Of a stretch of 64,000 nt of DNA, positions 26,372-36,790 are shown in pieces. Both the position numbers and the translations under genes were made by a program. The stretch's first letter is position 1. Each line of letters opens with the position of its first letter. This DNA is from Brachyspira intermedia PWS/A (GTDB lineage: Bacteria; Spirochaetota; Brachyspiria; Brachyspirales; Brachyspiraceae), in assembly GCF_000223215.1 (NCBI RefSeq), contig NC_017243.1:1054001-1118000 (forward strand). The letters are read 5' to 3'. The notes beneath the pieces are model-generated. The model had not been told where the DNA came from, ran no database searches, and was given only the letters and a program-made list of their open reading frames with translations.

Positions 26372-26977
26372 TTGAATAATATACAATCTTTGGATAAACT
26401 TACACAGATTATATCAAGACTTCCTGGAATAGGTACAAGGACAGCTATGAGGCTTGCCTTGTATTTATTTGACTGTGATGATGAATATTTAAAAGAATTT
26501 TCAGAGGTTTTATCTTCTTTGCATGAAAATATTAAGTTATGCAATATATGCTATAGTTTGAGTGATAATGATATTTGCGATATATGCAGTAATGATAAAA
26601 GAGAGCATAATAAAATATGTATTGTAGAATCATATCCGGATATGCTTGCTATAGAAAAAACAGAAGAGTATAATGGAGTTTATCATATATTGGGAGGGCT
26701 TATATCTCCTCTTAGAGGCATTGGTATAAGCGACATAAGAATAAGAGAACTTATAGAAAGAGTTAATAAAAATAATATAGAAGAAATAATGATAGCATTC
26801 AGTGCATCTTTAGAAGCTGATACAACTGCATCATATATTTATAAAACGTTAAAAGAAAATAATTTTAACGGCAGAGTAACACGCATCACTTACGGAATAT
26901 CTTTAGCAAGCGATATAGAAAATGCAGATTCCAGATCTTTAGCAAGAAGTATTTTAGACAGAGTCGAAATGAATTAA
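26372..26977 (+). CDS. recR: Recombination protein RecR
   Basis: A 201-residue DNA-repair protein of the RecFOR pathway. LPGIGTRTAMRLA is the helix-hairpin-helix. Four cysteines in CNICYSLSDNDICDIC form the zinc motif. The Toprim part begins ICIVESYPDMLAIE and includes GLISPLRGIGISDIRI. The start is TTG with a GGA site upstream, five bases after ybaB, so the pair is cotranscribed. Confidence 0.95.
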   Translation: MNNIQSLDKLTQIISRLPGIGTRTAMRLALYLFDCDDEYLKEFSEVLSSLHENIKLCNICYSLSDNDICDICSNDKREHNKICIVESYPDMLAIEKTEEYNGVYHILGGLISPLRGIGISDIRIRELIERVNKNNIEEIMIAFSASLEADTTASYIYKTLKENNFNGRVTRITYGISLASDIENADSRSLARSILDRVEMN

Positions 26978-27041
26978 TTTTTTAATTTTTTTTTAGTTTT
27001 TTTGTTTATAGTTATTATAATTATTATATAAAAGGCATTAA

Positions 27042-27989
27042 ATGAAAAATTATATAGTATCTATCGGCGGCTCAAATATAGATATACAAGGATTTTCAAA
27101 AAGCAGAATACTTTTAAAAGAATCCAATCCGGGAAAAATAAAAGTATGTACAGGCGGAGTAGAAAGAAATATCATTAATAACTTATCGAATATAGGATTA
27201 AAAAATATAAAATTTATTACTTCTATAGGAAATGATATTTTCGGTGATATACTTTTCAATAATATAAAATCATTAGGTGTTGATGTTTCTTATATAGTAA
27301 GGAATGGAAGCAGCACTTCATATATAGCTATTATGAATAATGACAGAGATATGGAAATAGCTATGTCTGATATGGATACTTTAGATGAGAATATAAATAT
27401 CGAATATTTAGATAGTATAAGAGATATTATAGAAAATGCTGAGTTCATAACTATGGATGCCGTTATGAATAGATATATATTTGAATACATTATAAAAAAC
27501 TTTCCAAATAAAAAACTTCTTACCGATGCCGTTTCAATAAAAAAATCAGAACATATAAAAGGATTAGAAAAACATATTTATGCTTTGAAGCTTAATTCTA
27601 ATGAAGCATCTTTTCTTCTTGACAGAGATATAAATACTATAGAAGAAGGAAAAGAGGCTGTAAAAATATTTTTAGAAAAAGGCGTCAAAGAAATCTATAT
27701 AACATTTGGGGCTTTAGGTATATGTTATGGTACTTATAATGATATCAATGAAGCATATTATCTTAAAGCTCCAAAGGTTAATATTGTAAATGCTACAGGG
27801 GCAGGCGATGCTTTTATGGCTGGCATTGTATATTCTATATTTCACGATTATGATTTAGATTATAAAGTGAAATTTGCGGCTGTTATGGCTATGTTTGCTT
27901 TGGAGAGTGAGGAAACAGTTAATGATAATACTAATTTTGATAAAGTAACAAAAAGAATAGAAGATATTTTTGGAATAAAAATTAATTAA
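27042..27989 (+). CDS. psuK: PfkB-family sugar kinase, probable pseudouridine kinase
   Basis: A 315-residue PfkB/ribokinase-fold kinase. SIGGSNIDIQG opens the fold, CTGGVERNIINNLSNIG is the substrate-side motif, and NATGAGDAFMAGIVYS contains the anion hole and catalytic Asp. It is followed 17 bases later by psuG, which fixes the likely substrate as pseudouridine, phosphorylated to the 5'-monophosphate. Confidence 0.88.
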   Translation: MKNYIVSIGGSNIDIQGFSKSRILLKESNPGKIKVCTGGVERNIINNLSNIGLKNIKFITSIGNDIFGDILFNNIKSLGVDVSYIVRNGSSTSYIAIMNNDRDMEIAMSDMDTLDENINIEYLDSIRDIIENAEFITMDAVMNRYIFEYIIKNFPNKKLLTDAVSIKKSEHIKGLEKHIYALKLNSNEASFLLDRDINTIEEGKEAVKIFLEKGVKEIYITFGALGICYGTYNDINEAYYLKAPKVNIVNATGAGDAFMAGIVYSIFHDYDLDYKVKFAAVMAMFALESEETVNDNTNFDKVTKRIEDIFGIKIN

Positions 27990-28006
27990 ATTATTGGAGA
28001 ATAAAT

Positions 28007-28933
28007 ATGAATAATTTAGAAGAATTTTTAGATATAAGCGAAGAAGTTAAAGAGGCTTTACATGAGAAGAAAGCTGTTGTGGCATTAGAAAGTACAATAA
28101 TATCACATGGTATGCCTTATCCTGAAAATGTTGAAAGTGCTTTAAACTCTGAAAAAAATATACGTGAAAATAATGCAGTACCAGCAACTATTGCAATAAT
28201 AAAAGGGAGAATAAAAGTAGGTTTAAATAGAGAAGAACTTGAATATATGGGCTCTAATAAAAATATAGCAAAATCAAGCAGAAGAGATTTACCTGTTATG
28301 CTGGCATTAAAAAAAGATGGTGCTACTACAGTAACAACTACTATGATAGGTGCTTCTTTAGCAGGAATAAAAGTATTTGCTACAGGAGGAATCGGAGGAG
28401 TTCACAGATATGCTCAGGAAACTTTTGATATATCAGCCGATTTGCAGGAATTAAGCAAAACAAATGTTGCCGTTGTATGTGCAGGGGCAAAATCAATACT
28501 TGATATAGGACTTACTATAGAATATCTTGAAACTTTCGGTATACCTGTTCTTGGTTATAAAACAGAAAATTTCCCTGCATTCTATACAAGAGAGAGCGGA
28601 TACAAAGTTGATTATAAAATAGATACTACAAAAGATATAGCTAATATACTTAATACAAAATGGAAATTAGGTTTAAACGGCGGAGTTTTGGTTTGTAATC
28701 CTATACCGGAAGAATATGAAATGGATAAAAATTACATCAATAAAATAATAGACGAAACAGTAAAAGAGGCTAGAGATAAAAACATATCAGGAAAAGATGT
28801 CACTCCTTATATATTGGCTAAGCTTCATAGCGTAACAGAAAATAAGAGTCTTAAAGCTAATAAAGAACTAGTTTATAATAATTGCCGTGTTGCTGCTAAC
28901 ATTGCTTATGATTATTCAAATTTGATTAGGTAA
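28007..28933 (+). CDS. psuG: Pseudouridine-5'-phosphate glycosidase
   Basis: A 308-residue enzyme splitting pseudouridine 5'-phosphate to uracil and ribose 5-phosphate. ALESTIISHGMPYPENVE, the KGRIKVGL segment, TTVTTTMIGASLAGIKVFATGGIGGVHR and VCAGAKSILDIGLTIEYLET are all highly characteristic. It forms an operon with psuK, and the S9 peptidase gene starts 15 bases downstream. Confidence 0.95.
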   Translation: MNNLEEFLDISEEVKEALHEKKAVVALESTIISHGMPYPENVESALNSEKNIRENNAVPATIAIIKGRIKVGLNREELEYMGSNKNIAKSSRRDLPVMLALKKDGATTVTTTMIGASLAGIKVFATGGIGGVHRYAQETFDISADLQELSKTNVAVVCAGAKSILDIGLTIEYLETFGIPVLGYKTENFPAFYTRESGYKVDYKIDTTKDIANILNTKWKLGLNGGVLVCNPIPEEYEMDKNYINKIIDETVKEARDKNISGKDVTPYILAKLHSVTENKSLKANKELVYNNCRVAANIAYDYSNLIR

Positions 28934-28948
28934 CATAATTATTTAATA

Positions 28949-30964
28949 ATGGATTTATGTATGGAAAATTTAAACATAAAAGACTTTTTAAAATTCAATT
29001 TTTTATCAAATATAGAGCTTTCAAAAGATAATAAAAATTTACTGTTTGTTAAAAGCAATCAGGATTATGAGAATAATAATTATGTTTCAGATGCTTTTAT
29101 TTATAATATTGAAAAAAATAAAATTTATAAGCTCACTTCTGTAAAAGATGCTTCTCTAGTTTCTTGGCTTGATAATGATACTGTAATATTTAAATCATCA
29201 TTAAGAGATGAAGAATTGAAAATCAAAAAATATGAGGAGTTTATTGATTATTCTTTGCTTTATTCTATCAATATAAACGGAGGAGAGGCTGAGAGTTTAT
29301 TTAATATTGAACTTGAAGTAATAGATTTATATTCTATAGATGAAAATAATTTTTTAATAAAAGCAGTTTACGATATTAACAGAGATAAAAAAAGAAAAGA
29401 AGATAATTATTTAGAATGGGCTAAAGAAGAAATCGATTATGAAGTATTTGATGAAATTCCTTTTTGGATTAATAATGTTGGTGTAACAAATAAGAAAAGG
29501 GATAGACTCTATCATTATAATAAAAAAGAAAATAAATTGACTGCCATTACAGATGAATACAGTAATGTTAATTCTTTTAAATATAAAGACGGTAAAGTAT
29601 TATGTATTATAAACTCTTTCAAAGACAAAGCTCCTACCACTTCAGAACTTCGTTTGTATGATATAAATGATATTAATAATATAAAAGAAAAAATTATTAT
29701 AGATTCTAATAAATATGCAATATACTTTGCTGATTTTATAATTGATGATGATAATAAAGAAAAAATCATATCTGTTATGACTGACATGAAAAAATACGGA
29801 CTCAATGAAAATAGCAGTTTCTATTTAATAGATGAAAGTAATAATATTAATCTTGTATATCATTATGATAATGGACTTGGAAATATGATAGGAACTGATT
29901 GTTCTTTTGGAGGCGGCAAGGATATAAGAGTTTATAAAAATCAAATATATTTTGTAGGCACAGAAAATGAAAATGCCCATATTAAATGCTTAGATTTAAA
30001 AGGAAATATAAAAAATATCACTAATAAACAAGGAGCAGTTAATTATTTTGATGTTTCTAATGATGATTATATATATTTTATAGCTTTCAGAGATTTGAAG
30101 CTAGAAGAGATATATTGTATTAATAAAGAAATAGAAAAACAATTAACTCATTTTAATGAAGATATATTAAAAGAAAAAAGTTTATCAATACCAGAGAAAG
30201 TTTTATTCAAGACTCCTAATAATTTTGAAATAGACGGCTGGGTATTAAAGCCAATAAATTATGATGAAAATAAAAAATATCCTGCAATACTTGATATACA
30301 TGGAGGGCCGAAAACTGCTTACGGAGAAATATTTTTTAATGAAATGCAGGTTTGGGCTAATATGGGTTATTTTGTATTTTTCTGCAATCCCAGAGGAAGC
30401 GAAGGAAAAGGAAATGCATTTGCTGATATAAGAGGAATATACGGAACTATAGATTATGAAGATATAATGAAGTTTACAGATATTGTTCTTGCAAAATACA
30501 CTAATATAGATAAAAGCAGAGTAGGAGTAACAGGCGGTTCTTACGGCGGATTTATGGTTAACTGGATAATAGGACATACTGACAGATTCAAATGTGCAGC
30601 TTCTCAGCGTTCTATATCAAATTGGATAGATGATTTCGGAACTACTGATATAGGTTATTATTTTAATCCTGATGAATTAGGCGGAGATGTATGCAGCGGT
30701 TTTGATAAATTATGGGAACAGTCACCGTTAAAATATGCTAATAATGCAAAGACTCCAACATTATTCATACATAGCGAAGAAGATTACAGATGCTATCAGA
30801 GTCAGGCTTTTCAAATGTTTACTGCTTTAAAATATTATGGTGTTGAATCTAGGATATGTTTATTTAAGGGCGAGAATCATGAACTTTCAAGAAGCGGAAA
30901 ACCTAAGCACAGACTTAGAAGGCTAAAAGAAATTACAGATTGGTTTGAAAAATATTTAAAATAG
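28949..30964 (+). CDS. S9 family serine peptidase (acylaminoacyl-peptidase-like)
   Basis: A 671-residue cytoplasmic enzyme: an N-terminal beta-propeller of about 400 residues, then an alpha/beta-hydrolase domain. Catalytic Ser is in GGSYGGFM (about residue 531), Asp in HSEEDYRC and His in GENHELSRSG, the normal S9C order. The HGGPKTAYGE strand forms the oxyanion region. An in-frame ATG (28961) is an alternative start. It is close behind psuG and probably in the same transcript. Confidence 0.9.
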   Translation: MDLCMENLNIKDFLKFNFLSNIELSKDNKNLLFVKSNQDYENNNYVSDAFIYNIEKNKIYKLTSVKDASLVSWLDNDTVIFKSSLRDEELKIKKYEEFIDYSLLYSININGGEAESLFNIELEVIDLYSIDENNFLIKAVYDINRDKKRKEDNYLEWAKEEIDYEVFDEIPFWINNVGVTNKKRDRLYHYNKKENKLTAITDEYSNVNSFKYKDGKVLCIINSFKDKAPTTSELRLYDINDINNIKEKIIIDSNKYAIYFADFIIDDDNKEKIISVMTDMKKYGLNENSSFYLIDESNNINLVYHYDNGLGNMIGTDCSFGGGKDIRVYKNQIYFVGTENENAHIKCLDLKGNIKNITNKQGAVNYFDVSNDDYIYFIAFRDLKLEEIYCINKEIEKQLTHFNEDILKEKSLSIPEKVLFKTPNNFEIDGWVLKPINYDENKKYPAILDIHGGPKTAYGEIFFNEMQVWANMGYFVFFCNPRGSEGKGNAFADIRGIYGTIDYEDIMKFTDIVLAKYTNIDKSRVGVTGGSYGGFMVNWIIGHTDRFKCAASQRSISNWIDDFGTTDIGYYFNPDELGGDVCSGFDKLWEQSPLKYANNAKTPTLFIHSEEDYRCYQSQAFQMFTALKYYGVESRICLFKGENHELSRSGKPKHRLRRLKEITDWFEKYLK

Positions 30965-31067
30965 ATTGAATTAAAAATTAATAATTACTTGATTTAATAC
31001 TAATTTATGATAATGTTAATAGGTTTGATAATAATAAATAAAAATAAAAAAATTAATTGAGGATTAT

Positions 31068-32684
31068 ATGAATACTAAATACATATTTGTAACAGGCGGA
31101 GTTGTATCTGGTTTAGGAAAAGGGATAACAGCGTCTTCATTAGGAAGACTTTTAAAGGCTAGAGGATTAAGCGTAACTATACAGAAATTTGATCCTTATA
31201 TCAATCTAGATCCCGGTACTATGAGTCCATTTCAGCATGGTGAGGTTTTTGTTACTGATGATGGTGCAGAAACGGATTTGGATATTGGGCATTATGAAAG
31301 ATTTATAGATGAAAACTTAAATAAATTTAGTAATGTTACAACAGGAAAAATTTATCAGCATGTTATAAATATGGAGCGTGAAGGTAAATATTTAGGTGAA
31401 ACTGTTCAGGTTATACCTCATATTACCAATGAAATAAAAAGAAGAATATACAGAGAAAATGATACAAAAAGAACTGATATAGTTATAACAGAGATAGGCG
31501 GAACTATAGGTGATATAGAATCTTTGCCTTATATTGAAGCTATAAGACAGATAAAAACAGAATTAGGTCAGGATAATGTTTTATATATACATGTAACATT
31601 GATTCCTTTTATAAGTTCATCTGAAGAAATAAAGACAAAACCTACTCAGCATAGTGTAAAAGAGCTTATGCAAAGCGGTATTATACCAGATATTTTGGTA
31701 TGCAGAACTAGTAAGCATTTACAGGACTCTCATAAATCAAAAATAGCATTATTCTGCAATCTTCCAAAAGAAAATGTATTTGAAAACTTTGATGAGCCTA
31801 ATATTTATAATGTACCTATAATGCTTGAATCACAGGGACTTTCAGATGTTGTATGCAAACATTTTAAGTTGCAGACTGCAAAAATAGATTTAACAGAATG
31901 GACAGAATTAATAATCAGGCAGAAAAATATTTCTATAACAAATGAAAGAGTAAGAATAGCTATAGTGGGCAAGTATATTTCTATGAAAGATGCTTATATA
32001 TCTTTAATAGAGGCATTAAATCATGGCGGCATATACAATGATATTAATGTTGATATAGAATGGATTTCAGCTGAAGAATTAGAAAATAAAGATAATATAT
32101 CAGAATATTTCAAAGATATTCAAGGTCTTATAATACCAGGAGGATTCGGAGAGAGAGGAGTAGAAGGCAAAATACAGGCTATAAAATATGCTAGAGAAAA
32201 CAATATACCTTATTTAGGAATATGTTTGGGTATGCAGCTTATGAGCGTAGAATTTGCTAGAAATGTACTTAAATTGGAAGATGCTAATACTATAGAAGTT
32301 AAAGAAAACGCTAAGAATCCTATAATCACACTTATGGAAGAACAGAAAAAAAGTATATTAAAAGGCGGTACTATGAGATTAGGTGCTTTTGCCTGCGATA
32401 TAAAAGATGGAAGTTTAGCTAACAAATTATATGGTAAAACTGAAATTAGTGAAAGACATAGACATAGATATGAATTTAATAATGAATATATAGATGTAAT
32501 GGAGAAAGCTGGATTTGTTGTAACAGGACGCATGAAAAATGCGGATTTGGTTGAGATTGTAGAATTGAAAGATCATCCTTTTATGATAGGAGTTCAATTC
32601 CACCCAGAATTAAAATCAAGAATCACTAATCCTCATCCTTTATTTGTAGGATTTGTAGAGGCTGCTAAAAAATTAAAAGCATGA
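31068..32684 (+). CDS. pyrG: CTP synthase
   Basis: A 538-residue enzyme making CTP from UTP with glutamine. The synthetase half starts [23 protein letters not shown], followed by [15 protein letters not shown] and [23 protein letters not shown]. The glutaminase half carries the nucleophile in [10 protein letters not shown] and the His/Glu pair in FHPELKS. Full length. A GAGGAT site precedes the ATG. Confidence 0.97.
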   Translation: MNTKYIFVTGGVVSGLGKGITASSLGRLLKARGLSVTIQKFDPYINLDPGTMSPFQHGEVFVTDDGAETDLDIGHYERFIDENLNKFSNVTTGKIYQHVINMEREGKYLGETVQVIPHITNEIKRRIYRENDTKRTDIVITEIGGTIGDIESLPYIEAIRQIKTELGQDNVLYIHVTLIPFISSSEEIKTKPTQHSVKELMQSGIIPDILVCRTSKHLQDSHKSKIALFCNLPKENVFENFDEPNIYNVPIMLESQGLSDVVCKHFKLQTAKIDLTEWTELIIRQKNISITNERVRIAIVGKYISMKDAYISLIEALNHGGIYNDINVDIEWISAEELENKDNISEYFKDIQGLIIPGGFGERGVEGKIQAIKYARENNIPYLGICLGMQLMSVEFARNVLKLEDANTIEVKENAKNPIITLMEEQKKSILKGGTMRLGAFACDIKDGSLANKLYGKTEISERHRHRYEFNNEYIDVMEKAGFVVTGRMKNADLVEIVELKDHPFMIGVQFHPELKSRITNPHPLFVGFVEAAKKLKA

Positions 32685-32802
32685 TTATTTATTGTTGCTT
32701 AATATCGAATATTTTTACAAAAAAATCTTTTTTGTTGCTGCAGCAACAGATTTTTATATATATAAGTTAGATAATAGTAACAAAACAATCAAGGTTTTAT
32801 AT

Positions 32803-33135
32803 ATGGGGAATTATATTAATAATATAGATTATAAAAAAGTAGTTGCTTTAAAAGATTTAGTAACAATTAAAGATATATCTATGCTTTCATTAGTTGATAG
32901 AAAAAGTTTAGCTATGAATATAATATCAGCTGATAAAAGCAAAGAAATTTCTACACATACAAGCACAGGAGATGTTTTAGTTACAGTAATTGAAGGAAAG
33001 GCGGAAATAATAGTTGATGGAACTTCATATGAAACGTCATCTGGAGAATCTATATTAATTCCTGCTAATGTTCCTCATTCATTGAAGGCTATAGAAGCAT
33101 TCAAGATATTAGTTATACAAGTGAAATCCGAGTAA
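32803..33135 (+). CDS. Small cupin-domain protein
   Basis: A 111-residue single-domain cupin. The motif STHTSTGDVLVTVIEGKAEI gives the first cupin histidines and the TGDV variant, and SGESILIPANVPHSLKA gives the second motif. The open frame extends upstream to 32692, but I prefer the ATG at 32803, preceded by AAGG, because the upstream residues look non-coding. The ligand is unknown. Confidence 0.75.
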   Translation: MGNYINNIDYKKVVALKDLVTIKDISMLSLVDRKSLAMNIISADKSKEISTHTSTGDVLVTVIEGKAEIIVDGTSYETSSGESILIPANVPHSLKAIEAFKILVIQVKSE

Positions 33136-33155
33136 CCCTAAATAAATTCATAATT

Positions 33156-33190
33156 ATGGTATGGGATTATTTCTTGTCCCATACCATCTT
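33156..33190 (+). terminator. Probable terminator after the cupin gene
   Basis: A perfect 10-bp stem, ATGGTATGGG (33156-33165) with CCCATACCAT (33178-33187). The T run after it is short. Confidence 0.65.
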
Positions 33191-33281
33191 TATATAATGT
33201 AAAAATATTATAAATACTTATTTAAAATTTAATGAAAATAATATATATTATTAGATATATATTTTTTATAGGATTTATATT

Positions 33282-33902
33282 ATGGGAAAAGTGAAAAATG
33301 TTTTTACTATGGCAACTTTATATCTTATTAAGAATTTACTAAATTTTTCTTCAAGATTACTGCCAGTATTTATAATTATAGTATCTTTACTAAAAATATC
33401 AAAAGTATTGATTGATTTAAGCTGGTATTTTGTTCTAGTAATGTTATTAATAGAAGTTATACTTGTAATATTTGCATTGGCTTTTGATTCTATGTTTTTC
33501 AAAAATAAAAAAGCTTCTGATAATGCTTCAAGCAGTTCATCAGATGATATTAAACAAGAAAATTCCAGTACATCTGAAGTAATAGCTGCTAATAAATTTT
33601 CAGTATTGAATATAGCCGTTATATTTTTTGCATTTTTGGGAATAATATTTGTTATATTGAAATTATTCAAAGCTGTTGCTTGGAGTTGGGTATGGGTTCT
33701 TTCTCCTTTATGGCTTTCCACTGCATTAGTGCTTGTTATATTATTAATATTTATAATAGTATTTATAGCATCAACATTAAATAAAAAAGATAAAACAAAA
33801 GAAGAAGACAATAGTACTGAACAATCTTCATCAGAAAAAACAGAGAATATAGAAAAAATAGAAAATACAAATAATACAGATAAAACAGATAAAACAGAAT
33901 AA
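33282..33902 (+). CDS. Hypothetical four-helix membrane protein
   Basis: A 206-residue protein with about four hydrophobic helices in two pairs (residues about 20-70 and 105-165), separated by a Ser-rich loop. It ends in a highly charged Glu/Lys/Thr tail with short NTDKTDKT-type repeats. I do not recognise the family. It lies 31 bases before the Na/Ca exchanger gene in the same direction, so cotranscription is likely. Confidence 0.6.
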   Translation: MGKVKNVFTMATLYLIKNLLNFSSRLLPVFIIIVSLLKISKVLIDLSWYFVLVMLLIEVILVIFALAFDSMFFKNKKASDNASSSSSDDIKQENSSTSEVIAANKFSVLNIAVIFFAFLGIIFVILKLFKAVAWSWVWVLSPLWLSTALVLVILLIFIIVFIASTLNKKDKTKEEDNSTEQSSSEKTENIEKIENTNNTDKTDKTE

Positions 33903-33933
33903 TTAAATAATAAAAATAAAGGAAGATAATTTA

Positions 33934-34941
33934 ATGGAAAATATGTTGTTGAATGTAGTTTTTACGGTAGCAGGAATATTGCTATTATATTTGGGCGGAA
34001 CATATATTGTAGATGGAAGTGTTATGGTAGCTAACAGGCTTAAAATACCATCTATAGTTATAGGGCTTACTGTTGTTGCTATGGGTACATCTATGCCGGA
34101 GCTTTTTGTAAGTTTATTCGGAGCTTTGAGAGGAGAGAGTGCCATTGCTGTAGGTAATGTTATAGGAAGTAATATATTTAATGTTGTATTTGTTCTTGGC
34201 GTATCTGCTTTATTTATGACTATGTCTGCCGGCAAAAAGTCATATTATGTTTCTATGATATCTATGTTTATAATGTATGCCGCTTTAGGTATTATGCTTC
34301 TTAATTTTAGTACAAAAAGATTAAGCGGAGATAAAATATCTATAATTGAAGGTGTAATACTTATAGTTTTATTATGTATATATGTTTATTATTTATATAG
34401 TGTAATATCCAAAGATAAAGATGAATTAGCTGTATTTGAGAAGGAAGTTTCATCATCTACTAAAACTAATTCTATAGCAAGAGCAATATTCAAAATAATA
34501 GTTGCTGTGTTGGCATTGGCATTTGGTTCTGACATATTTATTAAAGGTGTTACAGGAATATTCAGAAATTTCTTAAGCGAACATATAATAGGTTTTATAG
34601 TTGTTGCTGTAGGTACAAGCATACCTGAACTTGTTACAAGTGTAATAGCTGCCATTAAAAAAGAGGCTGATATATCTATAGGAAACATAGTAGGAAGTAA
34701 TATATTCAATGTTGGAGGAGTTTTAGGTATATCATCTATGGCTTCATTTAAATTCGGCGGTATTGTTTTAAGCGAAGCACAAGATTATTTGATGGACTTT
34801 TCTATTATGGTATTTGTAGGCTTATTATTATTAGCTTTTACTGTAAAAGGAAAAAGTTTAGGCAAAGTAAAAGGCTGCTTCTTTTTGATTATATATATTG
34901 CTTATGTTGTTTATCTTCTTAAAACTACATCTGTATCATAA
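33934..34941 (+). CDS. CaxA/YrbG-type sodium/calcium exchanger
   Basis: A 335-residue inner-membrane antiporter with ten or so helices and the two inverted alpha repeats that define the family. Repeat one has VVAMGTSMPELFVS and GNVIGSNIFNVV; repeat two has VVAVGTSIPELVTS and GNIVGSNIFNVGG. These Glu and Asn residues bind the cations. The ion is most likely Ca2+ exchanged for Na+; K+ dependence cannot be judged. Confidence 0.92.
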   Translation: MENMLLNVVFTVAGILLLYLGGTYIVDGSVMVANRLKIPSIVIGLTVVAMGTSMPELFVSLFGALRGESAIAVGNVIGSNIFNVVFVLGVSALFMTMSAGKKSYYVSMISMFIMYAALGIMLLNFSTKRLSGDKISIIEGVILIVLLCIYVYYLYSVISKDKDELAVFEKEVSSSTKTNSIARAIFKIIVAVLALAFGSDIFIKGVTGIFRNFLSEHIIGFIVVAVGTSIPELVTSVIAAIKKEADISIGNIVGSNIFNVGGVLGISSMASFKFGGIVLSEAQDYLMDFSIMVFVGLLLLAFTVKGKSLGKVKGCFFLIIYIAYVVYLLKTTSVS

Positions 34942-35628
34942 TTAATTATTTATTAATATATCAGTAAGTTTTGCTTGGTGATTTTCTATATCGTTATTAT
35001 CAATATATGTTTGAAATATTAATTGAGTGAAATTATTTTTATTTGATAATATATATACATAGTCCCCAAGCATAACTGCTTCATATACATCATGGGTAAC
35101 ATAAAAAATAGTTTTATTTGTTTTTGATTTTATATTTTTTATTATATCAATAAGTTCTTTTTTTCTTTTTATATCTTGTCCTTGTAAAGGCTCGTCCATA
35201 AATATAAAGTTTGAATCATAAGCCAAAGCCCTTGCTAAAGATAATCTCTGCCTCATTCCTCCGCTTAGTTCATTAGGTTTTGAGTTTATATTATTTATTA
35301 GTCCTGTAATTTCTAATGCATTCTTTATTTTTTTATCCATTTCATTTTTATTTTTTATTTTGTCTTTTAATACATATTCTATATTTTTGTATGAAGTTAA
35401 AAAATCTAAAAGTCTAGGCTCTTGATATACGAATGCTTTATCATCTTTATTTATTTTTGATGATATTATATTTAATAGGGAGGTTTTTCCTGAACCTGAA
35501 GCACCTAATATTATATTTATTCTATCCAAATGAAAATCTATATTAAAATTTTTGAATATTATCAAATCATTATAAGAAAGATTTATATTTTCTAATCTGA
35601 ATATATAATCATTTATTTTATCTGTCAT
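34942..35628 (-). CDS. ABC transporter ATPase (SsuB/TauB-type)
   Basis: A 228-residue ATPase with Walker A GASGSGKTS, signature LSGGMRQRLSLA and Walker B FIFMDEPLQG. Sequence style is that of the nitrate/sulfonate/taurine group. Its start overlaps the end of the permease gene by 11 bases, so the two are coupled. No substrate-binding protein is encoded nearby. Confidence 0.88.
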   Translation of the reverse strand: MTDKINDYIFRLENINLSYNDLIIFKNFNIDFHLDRINIILGASGSGKTSLLNIISSKINKDDKAFVYQEPRLLDFLTSYKNIEYVLKDKIKNKNEMDKKIKNALEITGLINNINSKPNELSGGMRQRLSLARALAYDSNFIFMDEPLQGQDIKRKKELIDIIKNIKSKTNKTIFYVTHDVYEAVMLGDYVYILSNKNNFTQLIFQTYIDNNDIENHQAKLTDILINN

Positions 35629-36346
35629 GATTAATCCTTATAATGATTTCAAATATACCATTAAATATTATTGCAATAAGACAGTATGCAAATAAACTTA
35701 CACTATCTAAATATAGATGAGATTCATAAAGTTTAGTACCTATTCCAGAAGATGGCAAAGCTAATATTTCAGCTGCTAATATGCTTTTCCAAGTTATTCC
35801 CATGGATTGAGATATTCCAGTAAATATATATGCTTTAATATATGGTATATAAAGATTAATTATCTGAGTCTTTAAAGATACATTATATGATATTGACATT
35901 TCTATTAGTTTTTCATCTACGTTTATTATGCCGTTTGTTATAGAATCATACATTATTGGGAAAATAATAAGCATAGAAACGAATATTGGCACTGTATTAT
36001 TATCGAACCATATTATGGCAACTAATATTAATGGTATAGTAGGTATTGTCCTTATAAAATTTATTATTGGTATTAATATATATCTAATAGGAGTAAATAT
36101 TCCTGCTGATATACCTATTATAAATGCTAATAGAAAAGATAGTGCGAATGTTATTAATACTCTAATTAAACTTGATGATAAATCCTTATAGAATGATTTT
36201 TCAGATAATATTTCTGCAAATTTTTTTAATATATTTGGTATATTTGGAAATACTATTTCAGAATTTATTTTCAAAGCTGTAAAATACCATAAACTAATGA
36301 ATATAATAATACCTAATATTAAACATATAAGTTTTTTATTTTTCAT
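35618..36346 (-). CDS. ABC transporter permease (SsuC/TauC-type)
   Basis: A 242-residue inner-membrane permease with about six helices and the ATPase-contact loop SMGITWKSILAAEILALPSSGIG. It is typical of nitrate/sulfonate/thiamine-precursor importers. Its ATG lies two bases after the restored stop of the upstream META-domain lipoprotein, so the genes form one operon. Confidence 0.88.
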   Translation of the reverse strand: MKNKKLICLILGIIIFISLWYFTALKINSEIVFPNIPNILKKFAEILSEKSFYKDLSSSLIRVLITFALSFLLAFIIGISAGIFTPIRYILIPIINFIRTIPTIPLILVAIIWFDNNTVPIFVSMLIIFPIMYDSITNGIINVDEKLIEMSISYNVSLKTQIINLYIPYIKAYIFTGISQSMGITWKSILAAEILALPSSGIGTKLYESHLYLDSVSLFAYCLIAIIFNGIFEIIIRINHDR

Positions 36347-36348
36347 TA

Positions 36349-36758
36349 TTATTTTATTCTTTTGAATATAAGTACTTCATTATCCAAAGTAGTAATTGTA
36401 AGATTATTACTTGTAAGTTCTATTGAAGATGCTTTACTTAATAATTCTATATATTTTTTTCTTCTTCTACTGCTTCTGATGCACCGCCCATTTTAGTAAC
36501 AACCATATCTGTAAATATAATCATATTACCTCTGCGCATTTCATATTTTCCTAAATATGTATTGAATCCGCTATATCCGTAAAATTCTTCGTTATAGAAT
36601 GATATTGTAATCCCGCGTCCTTCAAACATATTTGTAAGCTGAAAAGTTTTTCCATTTAAAGTACTTGTAGATACATTTATTGACTGCGAAGTTGTAGCAC
36701 AGGAGCTTATAAACATTATAATAGTAAAACTTAGTATTAAAATAAAATTTCTTATCAT
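36349..36758 (-). CDS. META-domain-like lipoprotein, frameshifted
   Basis: A lipoprotein with a signal ending FISSC (about residue 20). The body begins LNGKTFQLTNMFEGRGITISF and continues like the META/HslJ domain. The open frame stops at 36447. Adding one base to the seven-base run 36454-36460 extends it to 36349 with a C-terminus matching the tandem paralogue upstream (IELLSKASSIEL against LNMLQNATSYTI; LDNEVLIFKR against LSNENLVFEE). About 136 residues when restored. Function unknown; possible accessory lipoprotein of the adjacent ABC pair. Confidence 0.65.
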
Positions 36759-36790
36759 TAAAATATCCTATATGCATTGTAACATATTAC

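Noticed and set aside
33275-33811. A 178-codon open frame on the minus strand
   Set aside because: It is antisense to the membrane protein gene at 33282-33902, has no ribosome-binding site or recognisable domain, and its residue pattern is that of a shadow frame.
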